DNA from: an uncultured Piscinibacter sp. | GTDB lineage: Bacteria > Pseudomonadota > Gammaproteobacteria > Burkholderiales > Burkholderiaceae_C | DNA: 64,000 nt | Assembly (NCBI RefSeq): GCF_937952055.1 | Contig: NZ_CALFYO010000025.1 | Location: 179,851 to 243,850, forward strand | Direction: 5' to 3' | Shown: in pieces, positions 17,966 to 25,650 of the stretch | Numbering within the stretch: the first letter of the stretch is position 1 | How the letters are laid out: every line of letters starts with the position of its first letter | Position numbers and translations under genes: made by a program | The notes under the pieces: generated by a model | Database searches by the model: none | What the model was told of the DNA's origin: nothing | Seen by the model: the letters and a program-made list of their open reading frames with translations, nothing else

Positions 17966-19489
17966 ATGAGCGCCTTCATCCGCATCCACCCAGCCGACGA
18001 TGTCGTCATCGCCAAACAGCAGCTGATCGGCGGCACGCAGCTGGAAGGCGAGGGCGTCACCGTGGCCGGCCTGATCCCGCCCGGCCACAAGGTGGCGGTG
18101 AGGCCGATCCGCGCCGGGCAGCCGGTGCGCCGCTACAACCAGGTCATCGGCACCGCCAAGGTCGACATCGCGCCGGGCCAGCACGTGCACACGCACAACC
18201 TGGAGTTCGCCAGCTTCGCGCGCGACTACGCCGCCGGCACCGGCACGCACCCGACCGAGTACGTGGCCGAGCCGGCCACCTTCCTGGGCATCGTCCGTCC
18301 CGATGGTCGGGTGGCGACGCGCAACTACCTGGGCGTGCTGACCTCGGTGAACTGCTCGGCCACCGCCGCGCGGGCGATCGCCGATCACTTCCGCCGAGAC
18401 ATCAACCCGCGCGCGCTGGAGCGCTTCCCGAACGTCGACGGCGTGGTCGCGCTGACCCACGGCGCCGGCTGCGCGACGGCCAGCGACGGCGAGCCGCTGC
18501 AGATCCTGCGCCGCACGCTCGGTGGCTACGCGCGCCACGCCAACTTCGCCGGCGTGCTGATGGTGGGCCTGGGTTGCGAGACGAACCAGATCGATGGCCT
18601 GCTCGAGCAGGAAGGGTTGCAGGAAGGTTCGCACCTGCAGACCTTCAGCATCCAGGACAGCGGCGGCACGAAGAAGACGGTGGCCAAGGGCATCGAGCTG
18701 GTCGAATGGATGCTGGAAGAGGCCAACCGCGTGCAGCGGGTGCCGGTGCCGGCCCGCCACATCACCGTGGGCCTTCAGTGCGGTGGCTCGGACGGCTATT
18801 CCGGCATCAGCGCCAACCCGGCGCTGGGCGCCGCCGTCGACCGGCTGGTGCGCCACGGCGGCACGGCCATCCTGTCCGAATCTCCCGAGGTCTACGGCGG
18901 CGAACACCTGCTGACGCGCCGCGCGGTCAGCCAGCAGGTCGCCGACAAGCTGATCGCCCGGTTGAAGTGGTGGGAGGACTACACCGCGCGCAACGGCGGC
19001 GAGATGGACAACAACCCCTCGGCCGGCAACAAGGCCGGCGGGCTGACCACCATCCTCGAGAAGAGCCTGGGCGCGATCGCCAAGAGCGGCACCACCAACC
19101 TGGTCGAGGTCTACGAGTACGCGCAAGCCGTCACCGCCCGCGGCCTGGTCTTCATGGACACGCCCGGCTACGACCCGGTGTCGGCCACCGGCCAGGTGGC
19201 TGGCGGCGCCAACCTGATCTGCTTCACCACCGGCCGCGGCTCGGCCTACGGCTGCGCGCCGTCGCCGTCGCTGAAGCTGAGCACCAACACCGCGTTGTGG
19301 CTCAAGCAGGAGGACGACATCGACATCAACTGCGGCGAAGTGGTCGACGGCACGGCGAGCATCGACGAGTTGGGCGAGCGCATCTTCCGGCTGATGCTGG
19401 AGACCGCCTCGGGCCGCAAGACGAAGAGCGAGCTGCACGGCTACGGGCAGAGCGAGTTCGTGCCCTGGCAGCTCGGCGCGGTGATGTAG
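17966..19489 (+). CDS. uxaA: UxaA-family altronate dehydratase
   Basis: A 507-residue iron-dependent dehydratase that converts an aldonate such as D-altronate to 2-keto-3-deoxygluconate. The N-terminal SAF domain is at about 1-85 (HPADDVVIAKQQL... HTHNLEF), followed by the UxaA catalytic part. Conserved blocks are HGAGCATASDGEP, GLGCETNQI, FSIQDSGGTKKTV, LQCGGSDGYSGI, MDNNPSAGNKAGGLTTILEKSLGA and the final TGRGSAYGCAPSPSLKL. The cysteines in these blocks are plausible metal ligands. A galactarate-type substrate cannot be excluded. The dyad repeat separates it from the FAH gene. Confidence 0.88.
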   Translation: MSAFIRIHPADDVVIAKQQLIGGTQLEGEGVTVAGLIPPGHKVAVRPIRAGQPVRRYNQVIGTAKVDIAPGQHVHTHNLEFASFARDYAAGTGTHPTEYVAEPATFLGIVRPDGRVATRNYLGVLTSVNCSATAARAIADHFRRDINPRALERFPNVDGVVALTHGAGCATASDGEPLQILRRTLGGYARHANFAGVLMVGLGCETNQIDGLLEQEGLQEGSHLQTFSIQDSGGTKKTVAKGIELVEWMLEEANRVQRVPVPARHITVGLQCGGSDGYSGISANPALGAAVDRLVRHGGTAILSESPEVYGGEHLLTRRAVSQQVADKLIARLKWWEDYTARNGGEMDNNPSAGNKAGGLTTILEKSLGAIAKSGTTNLVEVYEYAQAVTARGLVFMDTPGYDPVSATGQVAGGANLICFTTGRGSAYGCAPSPSLKLSTNTALWLKQEDDIDINCGEVVDGTASIDELGERIFRLMLETASGRKTKSELHGYGQSEFVPWQLGAVM

Positions 19490-19518
19490 GGGGGCTTGCA
19501 CACCCACGGCCCCGGGGC

Positions 19519-19534
19519 TGGCACGAACTTCGCT
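19519..19534 (+). promoter_or_regulatory. Possible sigma-54 promoter
   Basis: TGGCACGAACTTCGCT matches TGGCAC-N5-TTGCW except for one base in the -12 element. The GG and GC pairs are at the correct spacing. The same one-base variant (TTCGC) occurs at the pilA promoter in this window. It lies 83 bases upstream of the 40-residue membrane-protein gene. I see no clear enhancer site. Confidence 0.35.
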
Positions 19535-19616
19535 GCACGTTGTTCATTCGAAGCTTGCAGGACCGGATCCCCGGCAAAGAGGCCCATTTGTGGCGTGCCA
19601 GGTGACCGGAAATCAC

Positions 19617-19739
19617 ATGAACGACAGGATTCGTCACCGCATGCCCCCCGCACCGAAGGGCCAGATGCCGAACTGGGCCCTGGTACTGTGCATCGTCAGC
19701 GCGATCGGGCTGGTCGCCCTGGCCCGCACCATCGTCTGA
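19617..19739 (+). CDS. Small single-pass membrane protein, 40 residues, unknown
   Basis: ATG 19617 to TGA 19739 encodes a basic N-terminus (MNDRIRHRMPPAPKGQMPN) followed by one strongly hydrophobic helix (WALVLCIVSAIGLVALA) and a short RTIV tail. A weak ribosome site (CCGGA) lies about 6 bases upstream of the start. In-frame ATGs at 19641 and 19665 could also be used. The basic-then-hydrophobic layout is what a bitopic inner-membrane protein looks like. No family recognised. Coding status is inferred from layout only. Confidence 0.45.
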   Translation: MNDRIRHRMPPAPKGQMPNWALVLCIVSAIGLVALARTIV

Positions 19740-19797
19740 AGCAGGCGCCCGACACCGGCTCGGGTAGTCTCGGCCCCGTGACCACGGAGCCAAGACG

Positions 19798-20262
19798 ATG
19801 AACAGATTCCTGCCCTGGGTGGCGCTCGCCGCCGCCGCCGGCGCGCACGCCGAACCGATCGGCGAAGTCGACACGGTCTTCAAGTGGATCGGTCCAGACC
19901 ACAAGATCGTGGTCGATGCCTACGATGACCCCGACGTGACCGGCGTCACCTGTTACGTGTCGCGGGCCAAGACCGGAGGCATCAAGGGCGGCCTCGGATT
20001 GGCCGAGGACAAGTCCGAAGCCTCCATCGCCTGCCGCCAGACCGGACCGATCGCCTTCCCAAGACCGCTGCGCCAGCAGGACGAGATGTTCAGCGAACGC
20101 ATCTCGCTGGTTTTCAAGAAGCTGCGCGTGGTGCGCATGGTCGACAAGGCGCGCAACACGCTGGTCTACCTGACCTACTCCGACCGCGTCATCGAGGGTT
20201 CGCCGCAGAACGGCGTCACCGCGGTGCCGGTCGACCGCGCCACACCGATCCCGCTGCGCTGA
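19798..20262 (+). CDS. creA: CreA family periplasmic protein
   Basis: A 154-residue secreted protein with a signal peptide of about 18 residues (ends AGAHA) and the CreA core: IGEVDTVFKWIGPDHKIVVDAYDDPDVTGVTCYVSRAKTGGI, with paired Cys (CYV and CRQ) probably forming a disulfide. The C-terminal block LVYLTYSDRVIEGSPQN is also family-typical. The function of CreA is unknown despite the catabolite-regulation name. It sits between the two halves of the sugar-acid cluster and converges with the cytochrome gene. Confidence 0.9.
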   Translation: MNRFLPWVALAAAAGAHAEPIGEVDTVFKWIGPDHKIVVDAYDDPDVTGVTCYVSRAKTGGIKGGLGLAEDKSEASIACRQTGPIAFPRPLRQQDEMFSERISLVFKKLRVVRMVDKARNTLVYLTYSDRVIEGSPQNGVTAVPVDRATPIPLR

Positions 20263-20282
20263 GCCACGCCGCCGGCAGCCGC

Positions 20283-21131
20283 TCAGCGCACCGGCAAGGT
20301 CTGCAGGTAGGCGAGCAGGTCGAGCTGTTGCTCGAGCGAGAGCCGCTCGCGCATCGATGGCATGGCGCGCCCTTCGAGCATGTGGCGGCGCATGTGCCCC
20401 CGCCCCATCATTCCGCCCGCCCCCCCGTCGGGGTCTGCCGCCGCCGCGCGCAGGCGGGGTTCGTCCATCACGGCACCAGGCTGCCCGTTGCGGATCTTGT
20501 GCAGAAGCTCCCAGGGGTTGTCGACCGCGATCGTCCCCAGGTACTCGGCGTCGCCGGCCTGCCCGGAGAAATTGAGGGCCCGGCCCTTCGCGCCGTGGCA
20601 GACGGCACAGCGCCGCTCGAAGAGCGCCTTCCCCAGGGCGGGCCGGGCATCGACCTTCTTCGTGGCTGCGTCGATGCGACGGCCCGCGTCGACCTGTCCG
20701 CGGCTGACGAACCGGGCGATGCGTTCCAGGCTCGCTCCCGGCAGCACGGCGTCGAATCGATGCGTCGAGTTGCGCAGGATCGCCACGATGGCAGCCTCGT
20801 CACCCCCGGCATGGCGGCGGATGCCGCCGATCCCGGTGGCATGCGAGCCCTTGCCGTAGGCGCCCTCGTTGCCTCGGTAGTCCCAGCCGTGGCATTCCTT
20901 GCAGCGCCACGTCGCACCGCCCTTCTGCTTGCCCGTCGCGGGATAGGCCGGGTGGGTGTCCTTCGGCTCGGGCAGGCCGCAGACCGCCCACCACTTGTCG
21001 TACAGGCGCCCGCCTTGTGCGATCAGGTCCGCCCCCTGGCCCTGTGCGCCGGGCTCGTCACAGGCCTGCGCCCGCGCTCCGTCCGCGCTTCCCAGGGTCA
21101 GCAGGATGACGATGAGCCAGCGGATCGACAT
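20283..21131 (-). CDS. Dihaem cytochrome c-family protein
   Basis: A 282-residue periplasmic electron carrier or oxidase subunit. The signal peptide ends near GARAQ. Two haem-binding motifs are visible: CKECH (about residue 77) and CAVCH (about 178), each starting a class I-like domain. A Met-rich tail segment (GGMMGRGHMRRHMLEGRAMPSM) may carry an axial Met ligand. The C-terminus ends in the typical LDLLAYLQTL helix. It is read opposite to its neighbours and does not obviously belong to the sugar-acid pathway, unless it accepts electrons from a membrane dehydrogenase elsewhere. Confidence 0.85.
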   Translation of the reverse strand: MSIRWLIVILLTLGSADGARAQACDEPGAQGQGADLIAQGGRLYDKWWAVCGLPEPKDTHPAYPATGKQKGGATWRCKECHGWDYRGNEGAYGKGSHATGIGGIRRHAGGDEAAIVAILRNSTHRFDAVLPGASLERIARFVSRGQVDAGRRIDAATKKVDARPALGKALFERRCAVCHGAKGRALNFSGQAGDAEYLGTIAVDNPWELLHKIRNGQPGAVMDEPRLRAAAADPDGGAGGMMGRGHMRRHMLEGRAMPSMRERLSLEQQLDLLAYLQTLPVR

Positions 21132-21254
21132 GGTCTTCTCCTCGCACTGTCGGATCGACCGTGGCGACTGTGCCTGCGGGGACCGGCCAGGGCAAGCGGC
21201 GATGGCCCCGGCTCAAGGAAAACGCGAATGGGAGCGGCCGCGCCGGGCGACCAG

Positions 21255-21275
21255 AATTGGCCTGACCACTTGACC
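21255..21275 (+). promoter_or_regulatory. Candidate GntR/FCD operator, site 2
   Basis: Reads AATTGG-CCTGACC-ACTTGACC, matching site 1 (11332-11352) at both flanks; the central seven bases are the reverse complement of those in site 1 apart from end effects of the dyad. It lies 31 bases before the manD start (21286). A directly repeated TGACCACT (21263-21270 and 21271-21278) overlaps it. This links the manD operon to the GntR gene 10 kb upstream. Confidence 0.6.
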
Positions 21276-21285
21276 ACTGCCGCCC

Positions 21286-22497
21286 ATGAAGATCACCGCT
21301 GCCCGTGTCATCGTCTGCTGCCCGGGCCGCAACTTCGTCACCCTGAAGATCGAGACCGACCAGGGTCTCACCGGCCTGGGCGACGCCACGCTCAACGGCC
21401 GCGAGCTGGCGGTGGCCAGCTACCTGACGGACCACGTCATCCCCTGCCTGATCGGGCGCGACGCGCACCAGATCGAGGACATCTGGCAGTACCTCTACCG
21501 CGGTGCCTACTGGCGGCGCGGGCCGGTGACGATGAGCGCGATCGCCGCCGTCGACACCGCGCTGTGGGACCTCAAGGCCAAGGCTGCCGGCCTGCCGCTG
21601 TACCAGCTGCTCGGCGGCGCCAGCCGCACCGGCGTGATGGTGTACGGCCATGCCAACGGCCGCGACATCGCGCAGACCGTCGAGGAGGTGCTGCGCTACA
21701 AGGAGCAGGGCTACAAGGCGATCCGCGCGCAGAGCGGCGTGCCGGGGCTGGAGAAGGTCTACGGCGTGGGCCGCGGCACGATGTTCTACGAGCCGGCCGA
21801 CGCCGACCTGCCGAGCGAGCACGACTGGTCGACCGAGAAATACCTGCGCCACACGCCGCAGCTGTTCGAGGCGGTGCGCGGCGCGGTCGGCCCCGACATC
21901 CACCTGCTGCACGACGTGCACCACCGCCTCACGCCGATCGAGGCGGCGCGTCTCGGCAAGGACCTGGAGCCGTACCGCCTGTTCTGGATGGAGGACGCCA
22001 CGCCGGCCGAGAATCAGGACGCGTTCCGACTGATCCGCCAGCACACCACCACGCCGCTGGCCGTGGGCGAGGTGTTCAACACCGTGTGGGACTGCAAGGA
22101 CCTGATCCAGAACCAGCTGATCGACTACATCCGGGCGACCGTGGTGCACGCCGGCGGCATCACGCACCTGCGCCGCATCGCGGACCTGGCGGCGCTGTAC
22201 CAGGTGCGCACCGGCAGCCACGGCGCGACGGACCTGTCGCCGGTGTGCATGGGCGCGGCGCTGCACTTCGACCTGTGGGTGCCCAACTTCGGCATCCAGG
22301 AGTACATGCGCCACACGGACGAGACCGATGCGGTGTTCCCCCACGCCTACACCTTCCAGGACGGCTTCCTGCACCCCGGCGAGGTGCCCGGCCATGGCGT
22401 GGAGATCGACGAGGCGCTGGCGGCGAAGTACCCCTACCAGCGCGCCTACCTGCCGGTGAACCGGCAGCAGCACGACGGCACGCTGTGGCACTGGTAG
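21286..22497 (+). CDS. manD: D-mannonate dehydratase, enolase superfamily (ManD)
   Basis: Dehydrates D-mannonate to 2-keto-3-deoxygluconate. It has 403 residues. Active-site and Mg ligands are visible at D210 and H212 (LLHDVHHR), E236 (MEDATPAEN), E262 (VGEVFN) and H312 (TGSHGATD), matching positions known for characterised ManD enzymes. The ending PVNRQQHDGTLWHW is family-typical. Some members of this subgroup have low activity or use D-gluconate, so the substrate is probable rather than certain. It starts the second half of the sugar-acid regulon, behind operator site 2. Confidence 0.9.
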   Translation: MKITAARVIVCCPGRNFVTLKIETDQGLTGLGDATLNGRELAVASYLTDHVIPCLIGRDAHQIEDIWQYLYRGAYWRRGPVTMSAIAAVDTALWDLKAKAAGLPLYQLLGGASRTGVMVYGHANGRDIAQTVEEVLRYKEQGYKAIRAQSGVPGLEKVYGVGRGTMFYEPADADLPSEHDWSTEKYLRHTPQLFEAVRGAVGPDIHLLHDVHHRLTPIEAARLGKDLEPYRLFWMEDATPAENQDAFRLIRQHTTTPLAVGEVFNTVWDCKDLIQNQLIDYIRATVVHAGGITHLRRIADLAALYQVRTGSHGATDLSPVCMGAALHFDLWVPNFGIQEYMRHTDETDAVFPHAYTFQDGFLHPGEVPGHGVEIDEALAAKYPYQRAYLPVNRQQHDGTLWHW

Positions 22498-23933
22498 ATC
22501 GCGCCCGGCTCGATCGCAACGGGCTGCTCAACGGCATCGTGCACCTGGGCCTGGGCGCCTTCGCCCGCGCCCATCTGATCCCGGCCACCGAGGCGGCGAT
22601 GCTGGCCGGCGGCGATCGCCATTGGGGCGTCACCGGCGTGTCGCTGCGCAGTCCGGCGGTGCGCGACGCTTTGGCGCCGCAGCACTTCGCCTACACCTTG
22701 GCGCTGCGCGATGCCGACGCGCAGGGGCAGCCGCGCGAGTCGCGCCAGGTGATGGGCGCGCTGACGCGCCTGCTCGTCGCGCCGGAACAGCCAGGCGCGG
22801 TGCTCGAGGCGATCGCGGACCCGAACACGCGCATCGTCAGCCTCACCGTCACCGAGAAGGGCTATCACCACGAACCGGCGACCGGCGCGCTGCGGCGCGA
22901 CGACCCGGACATCGCCCACGACCTCGCGCAGGCGGCCGCACCGCGCACGGCGCTCGGCTTCATCGTGCACGGCCTGGCGCGCCGGCGCGCGCGCGGCCTG
23001 GGCCCGCTGACCCTGCTGTCCTGCGACAACCTGCCGAGCAACGGCAACACCCTGCGCGGCCTCGTGCTCGCGGTCGCGCGAACAGTGGACGCCCCCCTTG
23101 CCGACTGGATCGCCGGGGCATGCCGCTTCCCGGACACCATGGTCGACCGCATCGTGCCGCGCAGCACCGACGCCGACCGCGTGCGCATCTCGGCAGCCCT
23201 CGGCGAGGACGACGCCGCGCCGGTGGTGGCCGAGCCCTTCTTCGACTGGGCGATCGAGGATGACTTCGCCGCCGGCCGGCCCGACTGGGCGGCCGGCGGC
23301 GCGCGCTTCGTCGAACGCGCCGAGCCATTCGAGAAGCTCAAGCTGCGCATGGTCAACGGCAGCCATTCGACCATCGCCTACCTCGGCGTCGTCGCCGGCT
23401 GGGCCACGGTGGACCGTGCCATCCGCGAGCCGGCGCTGCGCCGCTTCGTCGAGGCGATGATGCGCGAGGAGATCGAGCCGACGCTGCGCGGCGTCGACGG
23501 CGTGGACCTGTCCGCCTATCGCGAGCGCCTGCTCGCACGGTTCGCCAACCCCGCGCTGGCGCACCAGACGCGCCAGATCGCCATGGACGGCTCGCAGAAG
23601 CTGCCGCAGCGGCTGCTCGGCACAGTGCGCGACCGGCTCGCTGCCGGCGCGTCGTTCGACCGCCTGGCGCTGGCCGTGGCGGCCTGGCTGCACTTCCTGC
23701 GCGGGGTCGACGAATCCGGGCAGGGCTATCCGATCGACGACCCGAAGGCCACCGAGCTGGCGCGATGCGCGGCAGGCGCCGGCGATGCCGCAGCCGCCAT
23801 CGTCGCGCTGTGCCGTTTCGCGCCGGTGTTCGGCGATCTCGCCGGTGAAGGGCGCTGGGTCGCGGCCGTCGCCGCGCACGCCGCCGCGCTGCGCGGACGC
23901 GGCGTGCGCGCCACGCTCGAGGCCCTGAGCTGA
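22485..23933 (+). CDS. Mannitol dehydrogenase-family oxidoreductase (fructuronate reductase type)
   Basis: A polyol-specific long-chain dehydrogenase, about 482 residues from GTG 22485, which overlaps the manD stop by 13 bases. CTG 22491 is possible too. The family blocks are GIVHLGLGAFARAH (Rossmann entry), SLTVTEKGYHH, LSCDNLPSNGNTLRG, FPDTMVDRIVPR and the catalytic Lys/Asn/His segment EKLKLRMVNGSHSTIAYLG. Next to ManD the likely reaction is D-fructuronate to D-mannonate (UxuB-type). The in-frame opening far upstream is not coding. Confidence 0.86.
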   Translation: MALVDRARLDRNGLLNGIVHLGLGAFARAHLIPATEAAMLAGGDRHWGVTGVSLRSPAVRDALAPQHFAYTLALRDADAQGQPRESRQVMGALTRLLVAPEQPGAVLEAIADPNTRIVSLTVTEKGYHHEPATGALRRDDPDIAHDLAQAAAPRTALGFIVHGLARRRARGLGPLTLLSCDNLPSNGNTLRGLVLAVARTVDAPLADWIAGACRFPDTMVDRIVPRSTDADRVRISAALGEDDAAPVVAEPFFDWAIEDDFAAGRPDWAAGGARFVERAEPFEKLKLRMVNGSHSTIAYLGVVAGWATVDRAIREPALRRFVEAMMREEIEPTLRGVDGVDLSAYRERLLARFANPALAHQTRQIAMDGSQKLPQRLLGTVRDRLAAGASFDRLALAVAAWLHFLRGVDESGQGYPIDDPKATELARCAAGAGDAAAAIVALCRFAPVFGDLAGEGRWVAAVAAHAAALRGRGVRATLEALS

Positions 23934-24007
23934 TGGCCGCGGGCCGACTGGCACACTGCGGCATGCCGCTCTTCCCGGCTTGGCAGCCACGCTGGAGGAC
24001 CGGCCCC

Positions 24008-24607
24008 ATGACCACCACGATCGACGACCTTCTGGCCCGCATGCGCGCGCTGGAAGGGGAGTTGCAGGGCGAGTTCGCCAAGAAGCGCCAGGAGATCGAG
24101 TTCGCCATCGAGAGCAACCGGGTGCGCTTCGCCCGCGAGGTGCTGCAGCGCCAGCGCCAGCACCGCATCGGGCTGTGGCGCTACCTGCGCGCCAGCCGGC
24201 TGAGCGTCGCGTTGAGCGCACCGCTGGTCTACGCCGGTTTCCTGCCGTTCGCGCTGCTGGACCTCTTCGTCACCGTCTACCAGCGCCTGTGCTTCCCGAT
24301 CTACGGCATCCCGACGGCGCGGCGCGGCGACTACCTCCAGTTCGACCGTGGGGACCTGCCCTACCTGAACGCGATCGAGCGCTTCATCTGCTTCTACTGC
24401 TCCTACGCCAATGGCGTGGCCGCCTACGCGCGAGAGGTGGTCGCGCGCACCGAGCAGTACTGGTGCCCGATCAAGCACGCCCGGCGCATCGTCGCCGCGC
24501 ACGACCGCTATCCGCGCTTCTTCGAGTTCGGCGACGCGCAGTCCTACCGCGAAGGGCTGGAGCGACTGCGCCAGCGCTACGTCGACACCGGAGGCCTCCC
24601 CAGATGA
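24008..24607 (+). CDS. Conserved membrane-associated protein of unknown function
   Basis: A 199-residue protein. N-terminal coiled-coil-like region (about 5-55, with LARMRALEGELQGEFAKKRQEIEF), then one or two hydrophobic segments (about 70-100, LSVALSAPLVYAGFLPFALLDLFVTVYQ), then a conserved soluble block rich in aromatics and Cys (CFPIYGIP, FICFYCSYANG, EQYWCPIKHA). The start at 24008 is chosen for a GGAGG 9 bases upstream; ATG 23933 overlaps the previous stop and would add 25 residues. I recall similar unannotated proteins in proteobacteria but no function. It is coupled to the next gene by ATGA, so it is a true member of the operon. Confidence 0.8.
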   Translation: MTTTIDDLLARMRALEGELQGEFAKKRQEIEFAIESNRVRFAREVLQRQRQHRIGLWRYLRASRLSVALSAPLVYAGFLPFALLDLFVTVYQRLCFPIYGIPTARRGDYLQFDRGDLPYLNAIERFICFYCSYANGVAAYAREVVARTEQYWCPIKHARRIVAAHDRYPRFFEFGDAQSYREGLERLRQRYVDTGGLPR

Positions 24608-25650
24608 GCACAGACCTGGCGCGCGTCGGCGCCGACCCGCTCAGGCGCTGGGCGATCGAATGCCTGGGCCACTTCGACGTGCCACAGGACGACGCCCGCT
24701 GCCTGGCCGACAGCCTGGTGCAGACCAGCCTGTGGGGCATCGACTCGCACGGCATCGCCAGGCTCACGCATTACCTCAACCGCCTCGCGCACGGGTCGGT
24801 CAATGCGAGGCCGCAGCTCGTCGTCACGCGCAGCGGCGCGGCCACCGCGCAGGTGGCAGGCGACCGCGGGCTCGGCATCGTCGTCGCGCACCGTGCCAAC
24901 CGCGTGGCCATGGAGCTGGCGCGCGAGAACGGCATCGGCGCAGTCGGCGTGAGCGACTCCTCGCACTGCGGCGCGGTCGGCCTGTACAGCCGCGCGGCGG
25001 CGCGCGAGGGACTGATCGGCATGGCCTTCACGCACTCGGACAAGATCGCCGCACCGTTCGGCGGGCACCGGCCGTTCCTCGGCACCAACCCGATCTCGCT
25101 GGCCTTCCCGCGCGAGGGTTCGGAGCCGGTCTGTCTGGACATGGCCACCACCTCGATCCCCTGGAACCGTGTCATGAACGCCAGGCGCGAAGGAGCGGCG
25201 ATTCCGTCCGGCGTGGCCGTGGACCAGGACGGCCAGGACACCACCGATGCGCAGACCGCCCACGCGCTGCGCCCGCTGGGTGGCACCGACTATGGCCACA
25301 AGGGCTACGGTCTGGCGCTGATCGTCGAGCTGCTGTGCGGGCCGCTGCACGGCAACCCCTTCGGTCCGCAGATCGGCCCGATGTACGCCGAGCTGGAGCG
25401 GCCGCGCCGCCTCGGCGCGTTCTTCGTCGCGCTCGACCCGATGCGCTTCGCCGGCGGGCCGATGTTCGCCGCCACCGTCGAGCAGATGGCGCGCACGCTG
25501 GCCGCCGAACCAGGCTCGCCGCGCATGCCGGGCGACCCGGAGCTCGCGGCCGAGGCACGGCGCCGCATCGACGGCATCCCCATCGAACCCGGCCTGGCGG
25601 CCGAGATGCGCTCGTGGAGCGCACGCCTCGGCGTAGCCTCGCCGCTATGA
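24604..25650 (+). CDS. Ldh2-family malate/L-lactate/ureidoglycolate-type dehydrogenase
   Basis: A 348-residue NAD(P)-dependent 2-oxoacid reductase or 2-hydroxyacid dehydrogenase. Active-site His residues are H49 in GIDSHGI and H121 in SSHCGAVG. NAD-binding loops are seen in FLGTNPISLAFPR and GHKGYGLALIVELL. Substrates in this family include malate, L-lactate, ureidoglycolate, 2,3-diketogulonate and delta-1-piperideine-2-carboxylate. In this operon a keto-gulonate or keto-aldonate reduction is plausible but unproven. Coupled on both sides by ATGA overlaps. Confidence 0.85.
   Translation: MSTDLARVGADPLRRWAIECLGHFDVPQDDARCLADSLVQTSLWGIDSHGIARLTHYLNRLAHGSVNARPQLVVTRSGAATAQVAGDRGLGIVVAHRANRVAMELARENGIGAVGVSDSSHCGAVGLYSRAAAREGLIGMAFTHSDKIAAPFGGHRPFLGTNPISLAFPREGSEPVCLDMATTSIPWNRVMNARREGAAIPSGVAVDQDGQDTTDAQTAHALRPLGGTDYGHKGYGLALIVELLCGPLHGNPFGPQIGPMYAELERPRRLGAFFVALDPMRFAGGPMFAATVEQMARTLAAEPGSPRMPGDPELAAEARRRIDGIPIEPGLAAEMRSWSARLGVASPL

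Noticed and set aside
16220..19507. A 1095-codon open frame on the minus strand opposite SDR, FAH and uxaA.
   Set aside because: The translation is His/Arg/Gly-rich low-complexity with no family features, typical of antisense frames of high-GC genes; the plus-strand genes account for all conserved sequence.
20328..23933. A 1201-codon open frame on the plus strand.
   Set aside because: Only the part after about 22485 resembles a protein family (mannitol/fructuronate dehydrogenase). The rest is antisense to the cytochrome gene or out of frame with manD; long spurious frames are common at this GC content.
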